The notes below the pieces were generated by a model. That model did no database searches and was not told the DNA's origin. It saw nothing but the letters and a program-made list of their open reading frames with translations. From UBA1361 sp035647455 (GTDB lineage: Bacteria > Bacillota_I > Bacilli_A > RFN20 > CAG-826): 64,000 nt of DNA. Positions within the stretch are counted from its first letter, which is position 1; each line of letters starts with the position of its first letter. The DNA lies in NCBI GenBank assembly GCA_035647455.1, contig DASRNI010000028.1, positions 212,706-276,705 of the forward strand, read 5' to 3'. Positions 8,624 to 17,208 of the stretch are shown here, piece by piece. The translations under genes and the position numbers were made by a program.

Positions 8624-9163
8624 TTACAAAATATCCGCTTCCGGATACTTAATTTCATTATTGTCATCAATTCGATCATAAAACATAATTCCGTTTAAAT
8701 GATCGATTTCATGTTGTAAAACAATTGCTTCAAGCCCATCGGCAATAATTTCCACGTTCTTTTTTTGCAGCACATCATACCCGCTAACAGTAACTTCAGC
8801 GTGACGGTACACATGACCTTCAATATATTCATCGACGGAAAGACAGCCTTCGCCTGCTTTTAAATACGCCCGCTTCACTGAAGCGCGCTTAATTTGCGGA
8901 TTAATTAAGACATGTGTCTTCGTTTCTTCATCAGTAAGTGGAAGATGAATGACGACAATCCGTTTACTTTCGCCAACTTGCGGTGCTGCAAGACCAACAC
9001 CAGAACGGATATTATGCTCTTCAGCGTATTCAGCATCTTGACTCTTAACGATGTATTCAAGCATTTTTAAAGCAAGCTTTTCATCTTGTTCAGCAAGCGG
9101 AAAACTAACGGCTTCCGCCCGTGCTCGTAAAATTGGATGTGGATCTTTAACTATTTCTAACAT
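8624..9163 (-). CDS. def: Peptide deformylase
   Basis: This metalloenzyme removes the N-formyl group from new proteins. Motif 1 GVGLAAPQVG, motif 2 EGCLSV (metal-ligand Cys) and motif 3 QHEIDHLNG (two metal-ligand His and the catalytic Glu) are intact and in order. The 179 residues, with a long loop between the first helix and motif 1 (residues about 30-50), fit the type 2 Gram-positive class. The gene stands alone between rnj and the divergent ylbF. Confidence 0.96.
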   Translation of the reverse strand: MLEIVKDPHPILRARAEAVSFPLAEQDEKLALKMLEYIVKSQDAEYAEEHNIRSGVGLAAPQVGESKRIVVIHLPLTDEETKTHVLINPQIKRASVKRAYLKAGEGCLSVDEYIEGHVYRHAEVTVSGYDVLQKKNVEIIADGLEAIVLQHEIDHLNGIMFYDRIDDNNEIKYPEADIL

Positions 9164-9242
9164 ATTTGCTTTGTTATTCTACCATAACTAAGAAAAAAGT
9201 GCCGTATTTAAATATAAAATTTATATTTAGTATAATAAAGCT

Positions 9243-9608
9243 ATGGATGAAAAAATAATTAAGTATGCGTATCGTTTAAAAAAAGTGCTCGATGAGCATG
9301 AAGAAGTTATTAAACTTAATGAAATTGAAGTTTTACTTAATGAAAACGCCGAAGTAAAAGCACTGCAAAGTGCAGTTTTAGATGCACTTGAAAAGTTAAG
9401 CGAAGCAAACGAATATAGTTACCTTGTCGCGGAACAAAAAGCAGCAAGAAAAGTATTACATTTAGCAAAGCTAAAGCGTGATGAAAACCCGTTAATTCAA
9501 AAGTATTTAAAGCAGTACCAAAAAGTTAAAAAACTTTACGATCAAATTAATCAAGAAATCTTTGATCCGTTTTGTGAAAGTGACGGTGTAACGTGTCGCG
9601 TCAAATAA
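9243..9608 (+). CDS. YlbF/YmcA-family protein
   Basis: This small helical protein belongs to the Com_YlbF family; Bacillus members form the Y-complex (YlbF, YmcA, YaaT) that binds RNase Y and affects mRNA maturation and development. It has 121 residues, almost all predicted helix and rich in Glu/Lys/Leu, including LNEIEVLLNENAEVKALQ typical of the family. As in other Firmicutes it lies just before rsmD and coaD. TATAAT at 9231-9236 ends 6 bases before the ATG with TTTAAA at 9207-9212, so the transcript may start at or within the start codon (leaderless); no ribosome site is visible. Confidence 0.75.
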   Translation: MDEKIIKYAYRLKKVLDEHEEVIKLNEIEVLLNENAEVKALQSAVLDALEKLSEANEYSYLVAEQKAARKVLHLAKLKRDENPLIQKYLKQYQKVKKLYDQINQEIFDPFCESDGVTCRVK

Positions 9609-10135
9609 GAGTAATTGCTGGAAAGTATCGTGGCCAACAATTAATTGCCCCACAAGCAAAGGCAGTACGAATTACAAAGGAACGGGCTAAAGAAGCGGTT
9701 TTTTCTGCGCTTTCTCGTTACATTAATGGCCGTAATGTTTTAGATTTGTTTGCCGGAAGTGGCAGTTTAGGGATTGAAAGTTTATCGCGTGGCGCGCACA
9801 GTTGTATTTTTAATGAAATTGATTTCAAAACATTTCAAAATTTAAAAACAAACACAAATTTCATCACCGAAGAAATTTCTTTACATTGTAAAGATTATCG
9901 CGAAACTTTAGAGTTAATCCCGAAAAACAGCATTAGTTTAGTATTTTTAGATCCGCCTTATAGTTACGAAATGGCCGAGATATTAACTGAAGTAATGGCG
10001 GCGAACATTTTAACAAATGACGCAATTATAGTTTGTGAAACAAACGAAAAATTTAATTTTGTTACAATAAATGAAGAAGTAAAGCATTACCGCTATGGTA
10101 ATACACATATAACAATTATTTGGAGGGAAAAATGA
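9593..10135 (+). CDS. rsmD: 16S rRNA (guanine-966-N2) methyltransferase
   Basis: This SAM-dependent enzyme methylates G966 of 16S rRNA. The N-terminal RVIAGKYRGQQL signature, the SAM-binding DLFAGSGSLGIESLSRGA (residues about 50-67) and the catalytic LDPPY (N/DPPY) motif are present in 180 residues. It overlaps ylbF by 16 bases and coaD by 4 bases. The rsmD-coaD pairing is widely conserved in bacteria. It ends in TGA. Confidence 0.94.
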   Translation: MSRQIRVIAGKYRGQQLIAPQAKAVRITKERAKEAVFSALSRYINGRNVLDLFAGSGSLGIESLSRGAHSCIFNEIDFKTFQNLKTNTNFITEEISLHCKDYRETLELIPKNSISLVFLDPPYSYEMAEILTEVMAANILTNDAIIVCETNEKFNFVTINEEVKHYRYGNTHITIIWREK

Positions 10136-10611
10136 GAAAAGTCGCAGTATATCCAGGAAGTTTTGATCCGATTACAAAAGGACACATTAATATTATTGAA
10201 CGAGTATGCAAACTTTTTGATCAAGTGATTGTTTTAATCGCCGAAAACCCCCAGAAAAAAACGACATTTACTGTTAGTGAACGTGAAACAATGATTGCGA
10301 CGATTTTTCAAAGTTTCCCGAATGTTAAAGTCGACCACACGAGTGGGTTAACGCTTGATTATGTCCGCGAAAATAACGCTGATGTTTTAGTTCGTGGCTT
10401 AAGAGCGGCAACAGACTTTGAATATGAATTTCAAATTATGAGTGCTAATCGCATTATTGCTCCCGAAATTGAAACAATCTTTTTAATGACGAGCAATGAG
10501 TATACATTTGTATCAAGTAGTATCGTCAAGGAAATATTTTTCGGCGGTGCTGATGTCAGCACTTTAGTGCCAAAAGTAGTGATTGACGCATTAGCGAAAA
10601 AGAAACGTTAA
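10132..10611 (+). CDS. coaD: Phosphopantetheine adenylyltransferase
   Basis: This enzyme makes dephospho-CoA from 4'-phosphopantetheine and ATP, the fourth step of CoA synthesis. The N-terminal YPGSFDPITKGHINII carries the nucleotidyltransferase T/HxGH motif, RGLRAATDFEYE binds phosphopantetheine, and SSSIVKE is the ISSTxVKE-type ATP loop. An in-frame TTG lies at 10120, but ATG at 10132 is used because GGAGGG is 5 bases upstream and it forms the ATGA coupling with the rsmD stop. The 159-residue length is typical. The 3' end overlaps convergent pgeF by 4 bases. The acpP at 38.6 kb is a user of the CoA made here. Confidence 0.96.
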   Translation: MRKVAVYPGSFDPITKGHINIIERVCKLFDQVIVLIAENPQKKTTFTVSERETMIATIFQSFPNVKVDHTSGLTLDYVRENNADVLVRGLRAATDFEYEFQIMSANRIIAPEIETIFLMTSNEYTFVSSSIVKEIFFGGADVSTLVPKVVIDALAKKKR

Positions 10612-11375
10612 CTTAATTTAATTAATGATAAATTACGCCCTGTTGTTTTAGCTTTTGCGTACGAAAAATAAATATCATCTTGCATATAAGTACATTCGTC
10701 ACTTAAATCAATGTTTTGAACGGGCACACCTAAACGCCGTAATTGTAAAAAGTTTAAAAGTGGTAAATCGATGAAATACTTACCGCTTGTTGCTTTTATT
10801 GCTCTAGCAATATCACCACCGAGATTAGCGTATTCGATTGCTTGTTCTTCAGTAATTATGCGGTATGAAAATGATAAACTTGGTCCAATTAAAGCGTAAA
10901 CCTTTTGCGGATCAACTTTTTCTTTTTTAATGAGTGTTTCGAGAAACTTACCGGTAATATTTTTAATACTGCCTTCTTCGCCAGCATGAATAACACCAAC
11001 GATTTTGCTTTCTGGTGCATAAACAAAAACCGGGACACAGTCTGCATGATAAACACCGAGAAAAAGATTTTTTTCTTTTGTATAAAGAGCATCGGCAACA
11101 ATCCCGTCTTCAAAAGCGTGGAAACCACGACCACCGTCTTTAAGTTTTACTTCGAGCGTTACATCGCTATGACTTTGATATGTTAAAGCAATCTTGTTTG
11201 CTTTTATTTTTAGTGCTTTGAATGTTTTTTCGCGATTAGCTCGGACGTGCTCTTCATCGTCACCAACGTGAAAAGCTAAATTATTTGTTGCGTAAGGAAA
11301 TGATGAACTACCATCTGTTCGTAAAGTTGTGACGGCAACAATATCTTTAAAACGTTCCCATTTATAAAATTTCAT
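10608..11375 (-). CDS. pgeF: PgeF/YfiH laccase-domain purine nucleoside/peptidoglycan-editing factor family
   Basis: This family (formerly multicopper polyphenol oxidase) includes enzymes acting on purine nucleosides and E. coli PgeF, which prevents mis-synthesis of peptidoglycan precursors. The metal site is visible: YHADCVPVFVYAP (His and Cys ligands, residues about 105-118) and GVIHAGEEG. The usual HAGWRG is altered to HAGEEG, so substrate handling may differ; other ligands and the 255-residue length fit. A purine role would agree with deoD 1.5 kb away, but that is inference. Confidence 0.85.
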   Translation of the reverse strand: MKFYKWERFKDIVAVTTLRTDGSSSFPYATNNLAFHVGDDEEHVRANREKTFKALKIKANKIALTYQSHSDVTLEVKLKDGGRGFHAFEDGIVADALYTKEKNLFLGVYHADCVPVFVYAPESKIVGVIHAGEEGSIKNITGKFLETLIKKEKVDPQKVYALIGPSLSFSYRIITEEQAIEYANLGGDIARAIKATSGKYFIDLPLLNFLQLRRLGVPVQNIDLSDECTYMQDDIYFSYAKAKTTGRNLSLIKLS

Positions 11376-11454
11376 CTGTTTACCTCCCCTTTAATTATAA
11401 AACAAAAAGTGATGCTTTCGCTACCTAATGGCGAAACTATAGTAAGATTAAGTT

Positions 11455-12063
11455 ATGAATCAAAAAGAACTATACAATTATTTAATCAAAATTCAAGCAA
11501 TTACGAAAATCGGATTGCTTTATTCAACCGATCCGTATGCCGTTAGTAATTACAAAGAAATTGAAGCGTTAACGAAAGCAATGCTTGAAGATATTAACAA
11601 AGTTAAAATTACGGAAAACAACTATTTTAAACGTGATATTTACCCAACGCCAAATATCAGTGTTCGCACGATAATTTGGAATGAAAAAGATGAATTTCTG
11701 ATGGTGCAAGAGAAAGCAGATAACGGTTTTTCTTTTCCTGGTGGCTGGTGTGATTTATATGATTCACCCGAAGAAGCGGGAATTCGCGAAGCGCGTGAAG
11801 AAGGTGGTGTCGATATTCAAATCACGGAGTTAGTCGGTGTTTTTAACCGGACACCGTTTAAACATCCCGTTTCTGTTCCGGAGTACGTTATTATTTATAA
11901 CGCTCGACTCATTAAGGAAGTTAGTAAACCAGACCATGAAATTATTAGTGTTAAGTGGGTAAAAAATGGAAAATTACCGCCGTTATCATCGAAAGTTACT
12001 GCGCAAGAAATTGTTAACTTTATCAAACTCGCGGTAGAAAGTAAAAAAACAGCAAAACGTTAA
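11455..12063 (+). CDS. Nudix hydrolase with N-terminal helical domain
   Basis: The enzyme likely hydrolyses a nucleoside diphosphate linked to another group, of the ADP-ribose pyrophosphatase-like kind. Residues 1-65 form the helical Nudix_N domain found in COG1051-type proteins of Firmicutes; the Nudix fold follows with GGWCDLYDSPEEAG and the metal-binding REAREEGG helix (residues about 105-124). The first Glu of the classical Nudix box is Asp here, common in this subgroup. It has 202 residues. There is no ribosome site; TATAGT at 11438-11443 gives only a very short leader. Its place before deoD suggests nucleotide salvage or sanitising. Confidence 0.85.
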   Translation: MNQKELYNYLIKIQAITKIGLLYSTDPYAVSNYKEIEALTKAMLEDINKVKITENNYFKRDIYPTPNISVRTIIWNEKDEFLMVQEKADNGFSFPGGWCDLYDSPEEAGIREAREEGGVDIQITELVGVFNRTPFKHPVSVPEYVIIYNARLIKEVSKPDHEIISVKWVKNGKLPPLSSKVTAQEIVNFIKLAVESKKTAKR

Positions 12064-12074
12064 TGGCCATTATT

Positions 12075-12090
12075 TCACATTATAATGTGA
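12075..12090. promoter_or_regulatory. Perfect 16-bp palindrome upstream of deoD
   Basis: TCACATTATAATGTGA is a perfect inverted repeat 51 bases upstream of the deoD start, with a TATAAT in its centre that could be the -10 hexamer. This arrangement suits a dimeric repressor covering the promoter. The regulator is not known. Confidence 0.5.
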
Positions 12091-12141
12091 CATTATGTTA
12101 AGATAATATGAGTGATTTAAAAAAACAAAGGAGAATTTTTT

Positions 12142-12852
12142 ATGGGAACACCACATATTAATGCAAAAAAAGGTGATTTTGCAAAAACAGTTTTAATGCC
12201 GGGCGATCCAAAACGTGCAGAGTGGATTGCCAAAACATTTTTAACTGATGTTAAATTAGTTACTGATGTCCGCAATATCTTAGGTTTTACCGGTTATTAT
12301 AACGGTAAACGTGTTTCAGTCATGGCAAGTGGAATGGGTCATCCCTCAATTGGGATTTATTCGCACGAACTTTACACGTATTACGACGTTGAAACAATTA
12401 TTCGTGTTGGTACGAGTGGAACTTATCAACCACATATTGGCTTATTTGATATTATCGTTGCCATTGGCAGTAGCACTGATTCAAATTGGTCAGCACAGTT
12501 CGATTTAAAAGGTGGTACATATAGCGCACTTGGTACATTCGACCTTGCCGTAGCCGCCAAAGAACGGGCTAATGAAAAAGGGATTGACGTCCATGTTGGT
12601 AATATTTTAAGCGCTGATGTTTTTTATGATCATGATCCGGATAGCTGGAAAAAGTGGGCTAATTTAGGTGTTCTAGGGGTGGAAATGGAAAGTTATGCGC
12701 TTTATACAACAGCGGCAAAACTTAAAAAACAAGCAATCTGTTTGCTTACAGTGACAGATAGTTTTATCGACAAATCAAAAATAGCAACAGTAGAGGAGCG
12801 GCAACTAGGGCTCGAAAAAATGGTTCGAGTTGCACTTGATATCGCACCTTAA
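12142..12852 (+). CDS. deoD: Purine nucleoside phosphorylase (DeoD type)
   Basis: This hexameric enzyme splits purine (deoxy)ribonucleosides with phosphate into base and (deoxy)ribose-1-phosphate in the cytosol. GTPHINAKKGDFAKTVLMPGD is the typical N-terminus (phosphate-site Gly20-Asp21 and Arg), followed by GMGHPSIGIYSHEL, GVEMESYAL (ribose-binding Met-Glu) and the catalytic Asp in TVTDS. It has 236 residues. AAAGGAG lies 8-9 bases upstream of the ATG. With the riboside importer and ribokinase at 53-60 kb it gives this cell two routes for nucleosides, phosphorolytic and (inferred) hydrolytic. Confidence 0.96.
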   Translation: MGTPHINAKKGDFAKTVLMPGDPKRAEWIAKTFLTDVKLVTDVRNILGFTGYYNGKRVSVMASGMGHPSIGIYSHELYTYYDVETIIRVGTSGTYQPHIGLFDIIVAIGSSTDSNWSAQFDLKGGTYSALGTFDLAVAAKERANEKGIDVHVGNILSADVFYDHDPDSWKKWANLGVLGVEMESYALYTTAAKLKKQAICLLTVTDSFIDKSKIATVEERQLGLEKMVRVALDIAP

Positions 12853-13499
12853 TGTTCGAATTTGGTCTTTTAGAATATGGCTTAATCGTCGCCGGCATTG
12901 TTGTTTTAGTGACGATTTTAGTTGTTGTTATTCTCGTCATTAGAAAACGACATTTAAAGAAACGATTTCAAGTTAAGTATTTTTATCCGCACGTTTATAA
13001 AACGGCACTTTATTATGACTATTACTTAATTAATACGTTTAATATTGCCTTAACCTCGCAACTTGATTTAAAGATTGATCATTTACTGTTTGGGAATAAA
13101 TACATCTACATTATTAATGATTATATTTATGAAGGTATACTGACGGGCAACAAGCAAGATCGTAGTTGGATTCTTAAAGATTTAAAAGGTGAAGAATCTT
13201 ATATTACTAACCCCTTAAAAGTTAACGATGAAATTCGTAAAAAGTTAAGTTTGAAAACAGCGATTGATGATGCAACATTTATTTGTATTACGCTTGTAAA
13301 TAACAAGACCGATATTAACAATTTGCATGTTAATACAAAAGACAACTATATTATTGATATCAAAGACTTTATGAAACTTATCGAAGCAATCGAGTCGCGG
13401 AAAGTTAGTGCTTTAAACGCTGAACAATTACAAAAACGCGTCATTGAATTTGATAAACTCAACATGTTTAAGAAACGAAAAAGATTATGGAGAAAATAA
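12852..13499 (+). CDS. Membrane-anchored NERD-like protein, function unknown
   Basis: The protein has 215 residues. Residues 8-31 are one membrane helix followed by basic residues (RKRHLKKR), so the rest is cytoplasmic. The segment KIDHLLFGNKYIYIINDYIYEG (from residue 74) and the later SWILKD and TNPLKVN resemble a NERD (nuclease-related) domain, in which the motifs are xIDHxxV, IEVKN-G, W and NPxxQ. The catalytic Glu-x-Lys is not present (Ile-Asn-Asp instead), so nuclease activity is doubtful. It starts on the last base of deoD (TAATG) and overlaps the next gene by 13 bases. The family assignment is by eye. Confidence 0.55.
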   Translation: MFEFGLLEYGLIVAGIVVLVTILVVVILVIRKRHLKKRFQVKYFYPHVYKTALYYDYYLINTFNIALTSQLDLKIDHLLFGNKYIYIINDYIYEGILTGNKQDRSWILKDLKGEESYITNPLKVNDEIRKKLSLKTAIDDATFICITLVNNKTDINNLHVNTKDNYIIDIKDFMKLIEAIESRKVSALNAEQLQKRVIEFDKLNMFKKRKRLWRK

Positions 13500-14560
13500 C
13501 GACTAAAGCGGTATTTCGCGACTTACGAAAAAATAAAATTAAATTCCGCGAACATATTTTAGGAATATTGCTCTATTTAGCAATTATTTACGCGATCGTC
13601 TTTTTAGCTACAACTTCGGTTGATTTTCTTGGCGTAATTGTCTTTTTCTTTTTACTATTACCGGCGACGGTAATTTACATTGAATATACAAGTTTAGTGG
13701 AAGCGGGGGCGAAACCGGAAAACTTTAGCAAACTATTACGGCAATTGTTCCGTAATGCTTTTCGGAGTGGCCGTACATTTTTGCTCTTTTCTTTTAAGAC
13801 TTTGCTTTTAATTTTTCTCGCCTTAATCGTTTCAAATGTAGTAACAGGAAGTGCAATTGCAATTTACGACGCAAGTACATCCGGGAAATTAATTTTATTT
13901 TTTGAAGAAGCAACAGAGATATTACTCACAGGTGGGAATGAAGCATATTTAGACTTTTTAATTGAAGGTTTAGATGACTTTGAAAGCTACTTAACATTTT
14001 TTACTGTTATGAGTGAGTTCTTTATTTTCCTTTTTGTTATTTATGCGTTTAATCGTAACAGTTTTTTAATTTTTGCCGATATGTTTATCGAACGGAGCCC
14101 GGCAGTAAAAATGAAAACAGTAATGGCTGAATTTTTTAGTGATGCAGAAACAAAAAGAAAACGCCGCAGAATTCAGTTTGTTAGTTTTATCATTGTAAGT
14201 TTTGCTTTCGGACTTGTGTACTTTACAAGTTTTACAATCATTAACGCATTAGCCGAAGGTGGCGCTGGTTTAAATATTGTCCTCTTACGGACGAATTTAA
14301 TTAGTTTTGCCCTTTTTGTTTTCCTTGTCCCGTTCATGATTCGTTTTAATTATTATTTATATCAACAAATCGCCCGCACAAAGCGACCAGACATATTACG
14401 GTTTTCAATTTATGAAATAGGCCGATTAATTGAGACTCCAAACATTCCTGATGAGATGAAACAGTATTTGGACGTCGTGAAAAAACTCCGTGAAGAAGAA
14501 TTAAGAAAACTTGAAGAACCTGATTTTTCTGAAAAAGAAGATAAAAACAAAAACGAATAA
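13487..14560 (+). CDS. Polytopic membrane protein, function unknown
   Basis: No family is recognised. The 357 residues hold about six hydrophobic helices (near 24-42, 45-65, 100-120, 165-190, 230-250 and 265-290), with a basic patch AETKRKRRR near residue 220 and a highly charged C-terminal tail ending KEDKNKNE. The overall form recalls YesL/DUF624-type proteins, but no diagnostic motif is seen. It overlaps the NERD-like gene by 13 bases, so the two are coupled and may work together. A hairpin with a T-run overlaps and follows the stop. Confidence 0.6.
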   Translation: MEKITTKAVFRDLRKNKIKFREHILGILLYLAIIYAIVFLATTSVDFLGVIVFFFLLLPATVIYIEYTSLVEAGAKPENFSKLLRQLFRNAFRSGRTFLLFSFKTLLLIFLALIVSNVVTGSAIAIYDASTSGKLILFFEEATEILLTGGNEAYLDFLIEGLDDFESYLTFFTVMSEFFIFLFVIYAFNRNSFLIFADMFIERSPAVKMKTVMAEFFSDAETKRKRRRIQFVSFIIVSFAFGLVYFTSFTIINALAEGGAGLNIVLLRTNLISFALFVFLVPFMIRFNYYLYQQIARTKRPDILRFSIYEIGRLIETPNIPDEMKQYLDVVKKLREEELRKLEEPDFSEKEDKNKNE

Positions 14561-14583
14561 AGTGTGACTTTATGTAACTTTTT
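14557..14583 (+). terminator. Rho-independent terminator after the 13.5-kb membrane gene
   Basis: The stem ATAAAGT / ACTTTAT (loop GTG) is followed by GTAAC and then a T-run. The stem is AT-rich and short, so termination may be partial. Confidence 0.5.
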
Positions 14584-14610
14584 CATATATTTTCATATAT
14601 TTTCATGATG
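14581..14610. repeat. Three tandem 10-bp repeats (TTTCATATAT)
   Basis: TTTCATATAT occurs at 14581-14590 and 14591-14600, with a partial copy TTTCATGATG at 14601-14610 followed by eight T. The 10-bp period places A/T steps on one face of the helix, as in intrinsically curved DNA. It lies 58-87 bases upstream of the -35 of the peptide-transporter promoter. Confidence 0.7.
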
Positions 14611-14667
14611 TTTTTTTTATATATCGCAAAATGTAAGCGTTATCACACGAATAATCACCTATATTTA

Positions 14668-14695
14668 TTTACACACACGCATATGTGTATATAAT
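14668..14695 (+). promoter_or_regulatory. Predicted promoter of the peptide ABC transporter operon
   Basis: TTTACA (14668-14673) and TATAAT (14690-14695) are separated by 16 bases. The ATG of the binding-protein gene lies 33 bases downstream of the -10, preceded by AAAGGAG. Confidence 0.65.
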
Positions 14696-14728
14696 GTCAT
14701 TATAAAACTACAGAAAGGAGAAAGTTTT

Positions 14729-17158
14729 ATGAAACTAAAAAAACTAGCGTTAATCTCATTACTTGGCGTCGTTGCATTAGCAGGCTGTCGCAAAGACGAT
14801 TCAAGTCGTGATGATACATCTTCCGATGTCGACGTAATTGAAAATCTTGCTGATGGTGTTCGTAACTTTGTTAACAACCCAATTGAAGATCGTTCAGAAA
14901 TCTTACGTTTACTCGAAAAGTATACGCTCGAAAACTTTTTAGGAGGAATTCCATACCGTGATAACAGTGGATTCGTTTTATACCACGACCGCTTAGAAAT
15001 TCCAGCTGACGATTACGTCGTCGGATACGGATTTGGTGTTGGTGAAGCACTGATCACCGAAGGACTCGAACACGTGGAAATTACTCCTGCACACAAAATG
15101 TACTACCATTCCTGGCAAAGTGAAGACCCAGGTACAATCAACTACATGAACGCTCAAGACAGCGTTACAAGTGATTTATATAGTATGGTCACTGGCTCAT
15201 ATTGGAGTACAAAATTTAACGATGACAAGACTGGTTACGAATGGTATCCATTACTTGCGAAAGATGCCGAACGTCCAGTTCCGCTCAACTTAGACCCAGA
15301 CACAGGCATGGGAACAAAATGGAAAGTACCAGTCCACGTTGGTGGCGACCTCAAGTACAGCACATTAAGTGATGTACCAGCGATTAAAGCTTTTGATGGC
15401 CGTGCCGTTGCCCTCGAAGACTACTTAACACCATTCAAACTCATGTTAGACAACAAATGGTTCCGTGCAACTGACCTTGGCTCATACAGCAGTGGATTTG
15501 CTGGAGTTACGGCCTATATGAACGCAGCCGAAGGTGTTAAAAACTGGGAAGGTGTTGGTATTCAAGTTGATGAATCCGATAATTCACTCGTTTTCACATT
15601 CAATTCAGCCAAAACACCATTTAAAGCGATGTATAGCTTATCCTCAAGTTTATTCTCACCAATTCCAATGGATTTCATTACGGCAATTGGTGGCGCAGCT
15701 GAATACGGAAAACCAAATGTTGATAGTGTTTTATCAATTGGTGCATACACGCTTGAACTTTGGGAAAACGATAAAGAAGTCGTCTTCAAGAAAAACCCAC
15801 GTTACATCGAAGCGGACAAATACACGCACGAAGGTTACGTCTACACAATCTTAGAAGATAACAACGTTGCTTTCCAAGAGTTCTTAGATGGTAAACTTGA
15901 CAGTGCTGGTGTTCCACCCGCACAACTTGATTCTTACAAAACAGACCCACGTGCGCGCCAAACTGTTGGTGACACTGTCTGGAAACTTCAAGTTAACGGT
16001 GCAGACGAAGCATTATGGGATCAATTATTCGGTGAAGAAGGTTCAGTCTCACCTGGTTCCGAATGGGATCTCAAACCAGTCATGTCAAACCGTGACTTCT
16101 TATATGGTTTATACTTCTCGCTTGACCGTGAAGAGTTAGCCTTATCAACCGGAAGCCGCCCAGCACAAGCATTCTTAAGCGAAAACTACATGATTGACGC
16201 AGAAGCTGGTGTATCATGGCGCTTATCTGATGAAGGTAAAGCAGTTACAGAAGACTTATTACCAGAACGTTTCGGTTATTCAACCGCATTAGCCGGTGAA
16301 TTCTTCCGTGACGCAATGGAAGATTTAATTGCTGCGGGTAAATATGTCCGCGGAACAAATACTGATCCAACGAAAATCGAACTTGGACTTCACTTCCAAA
16401 CAGAATCACAAATTGATGCTGAAGGTGCAGTCCTCGCACGCATGATTGAAGGAACGTTTAACGCCGCAGTTCCTGGCTTTGAACTTAAACTTGACATGTA
16501 TGCAACTGCCCACTGGCAGGACCCATACTATGCCGCAATGGATGGTGAATTCGACATGGCATTTGGTTCAATTAGTGGAAACCCACTTGACCCAATTGAC
16601 TTCTTAGACACAGTCCGTAGTGACAATAGCAGTGGCTTCACCCTCTCATGGGGTACAGACACAAGCAAACCAAGCCGCGACCTTGAATTCAAAGGTGAAG
16701 TATACGCGTTTGACGCATTACAACGTGCTGGCTTAGGCTTAACTGTTGTTGAAGACGGCGAAGAAGCAATGCTTTTAGACCTTAACAAATTTAGCTGGAG
16801 CCGCAACCCAGATGGCAGCCTCGCGCTCGACGCAAGTGGTGTCTTCTACAATGGCGATCCAGATTACGTTATTGAACCTGACGAAGACGGTTTAAACGTT
16901 AACGGATTCCCATTCATGGGCTTAGCACTCTTCGATGGCGCTGGTGACTTCATCGGTGCAATCGGACTCGAAGCAACGAAGTTTGAAAATGGTGTCTGGG
17001 AAGTTAAAGACTTTGAAATGCCAGACTTAGACGATTATGGCGTTATCTATGTTGATGCTTACATTAACACTATTCACACATACGGAAAAACTGTTGAACT
17101 CAAGACTGATGTCTTTGAATTCATCTGGCCGTATATCAAACCAGCCGCTGCTGCTTAA
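14729..17158 (+). CDS. Oligopeptide ABC transporter substrate-binding lipoprotein (OppA-like)
   Basis: This is the membrane-anchored receptor of a peptide importer, family 5 (SBP_bac_5). The signal is KLKKLALISLLGVVALAGC: the lipobox LAGC puts the lipidated Cys at residue 20, followed by a charged linker RKDDSSRDDTSSD. The body contains typical family landmarks: a TLSDVPAIKAFDGR-like region, SYSSGFAGVTAYMNAAEGV, SYTLELWENDKEVVFKKNPRY-like text and DFLYGLYFSLDREELA. At 809 residues it is much longer than the usual 540-600, with an extra C-terminal domain from about residue 650. It is followed by a strong hairpin and then the permease genes. Codon use is noticeably richer in C-ending codons than its neighbours, as expected for high expression. 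Confidence 0.9.
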   Translation: MKLKKLALISLLGVVALAGCRKDDSSRDDTSSDVDVIENLADGVRNFVNNPIEDRSEILRLLEKYTLENFLGGIPYRDNSGFVLYHDRLEIPADDYVVGYGFGVGEALITEGLEHVEITPAHKMYYHSWQSEDPGTINYMNAQDSVTSDLYSMVTGSYWSTKFNDDKTGYEWYPLLAKDAERPVPLNLDPDTGMGTKWKVPVHVGGDLKYSTLSDVPAIKAFDGRAVALEDYLTPFKLMLDNKWFRATDLGSYSSGFAGVTAYMNAAEGVKNWEGVGIQVDESDNSLVFTFNSAKTPFKAMYSLSSSLFSPIPMDFITAIGGAAEYGKPNVDSVLSIGAYTLELWENDKEVVFKKNPRYIEADKYTHEGYVYTILEDNNVAFQEFLDGKLDSAGVPPAQLDSYKTDPRARQTVGDTVWKLQVNGADEALWDQLFGEEGSVSPGSEWDLKPVMSNRDFLYGLYFSLDREELALSTGSRPAQAFLSENYMIDAEAGVSWRLSDEGKAVTEDLLPERFGYSTALAGEFFRDAMEDLIAAGKYVRGTNTDPTKIELGLHFQTESQIDAEGAVLARMIEGTFNAAVPGFELKLDMYATAHWQDPYYAAMDGEFDMAFGSISGNPLDPIDFLDTVRSDNSSGFTLSWGTDTSKPSRDLEFKGEVYAFDALQRAGLGLTVVEDGEEAMLLDLNKFSWSRNPDGSLALDASGVFYNGDPDYVIEPDEDGLNVNGFPFMGLALFDGAGDFIGAIGLEATKFENGVWEVKDFEMPDLDDYGVIYVDAYINTIHTYGKTVELKTDVFEFIWPYIKPAAAA

Positions 17159-17208
17159 TAAACATAATTAATTATTTAATTTAACTTTATTGAAATAAGA
17201 AACTATTG

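Noticed and set aside
12064..12141. Purine riboswitch before deoD
   Set aside because: The leader is about 50 bases and contains a protein-type palindrome; no purine aptamer core is visible.
14581..14640. Replication origin with AT-rich repeats
   Set aside because: No DnaA boxes (TTATCCACA) and no dnaA or dnaN nearby.
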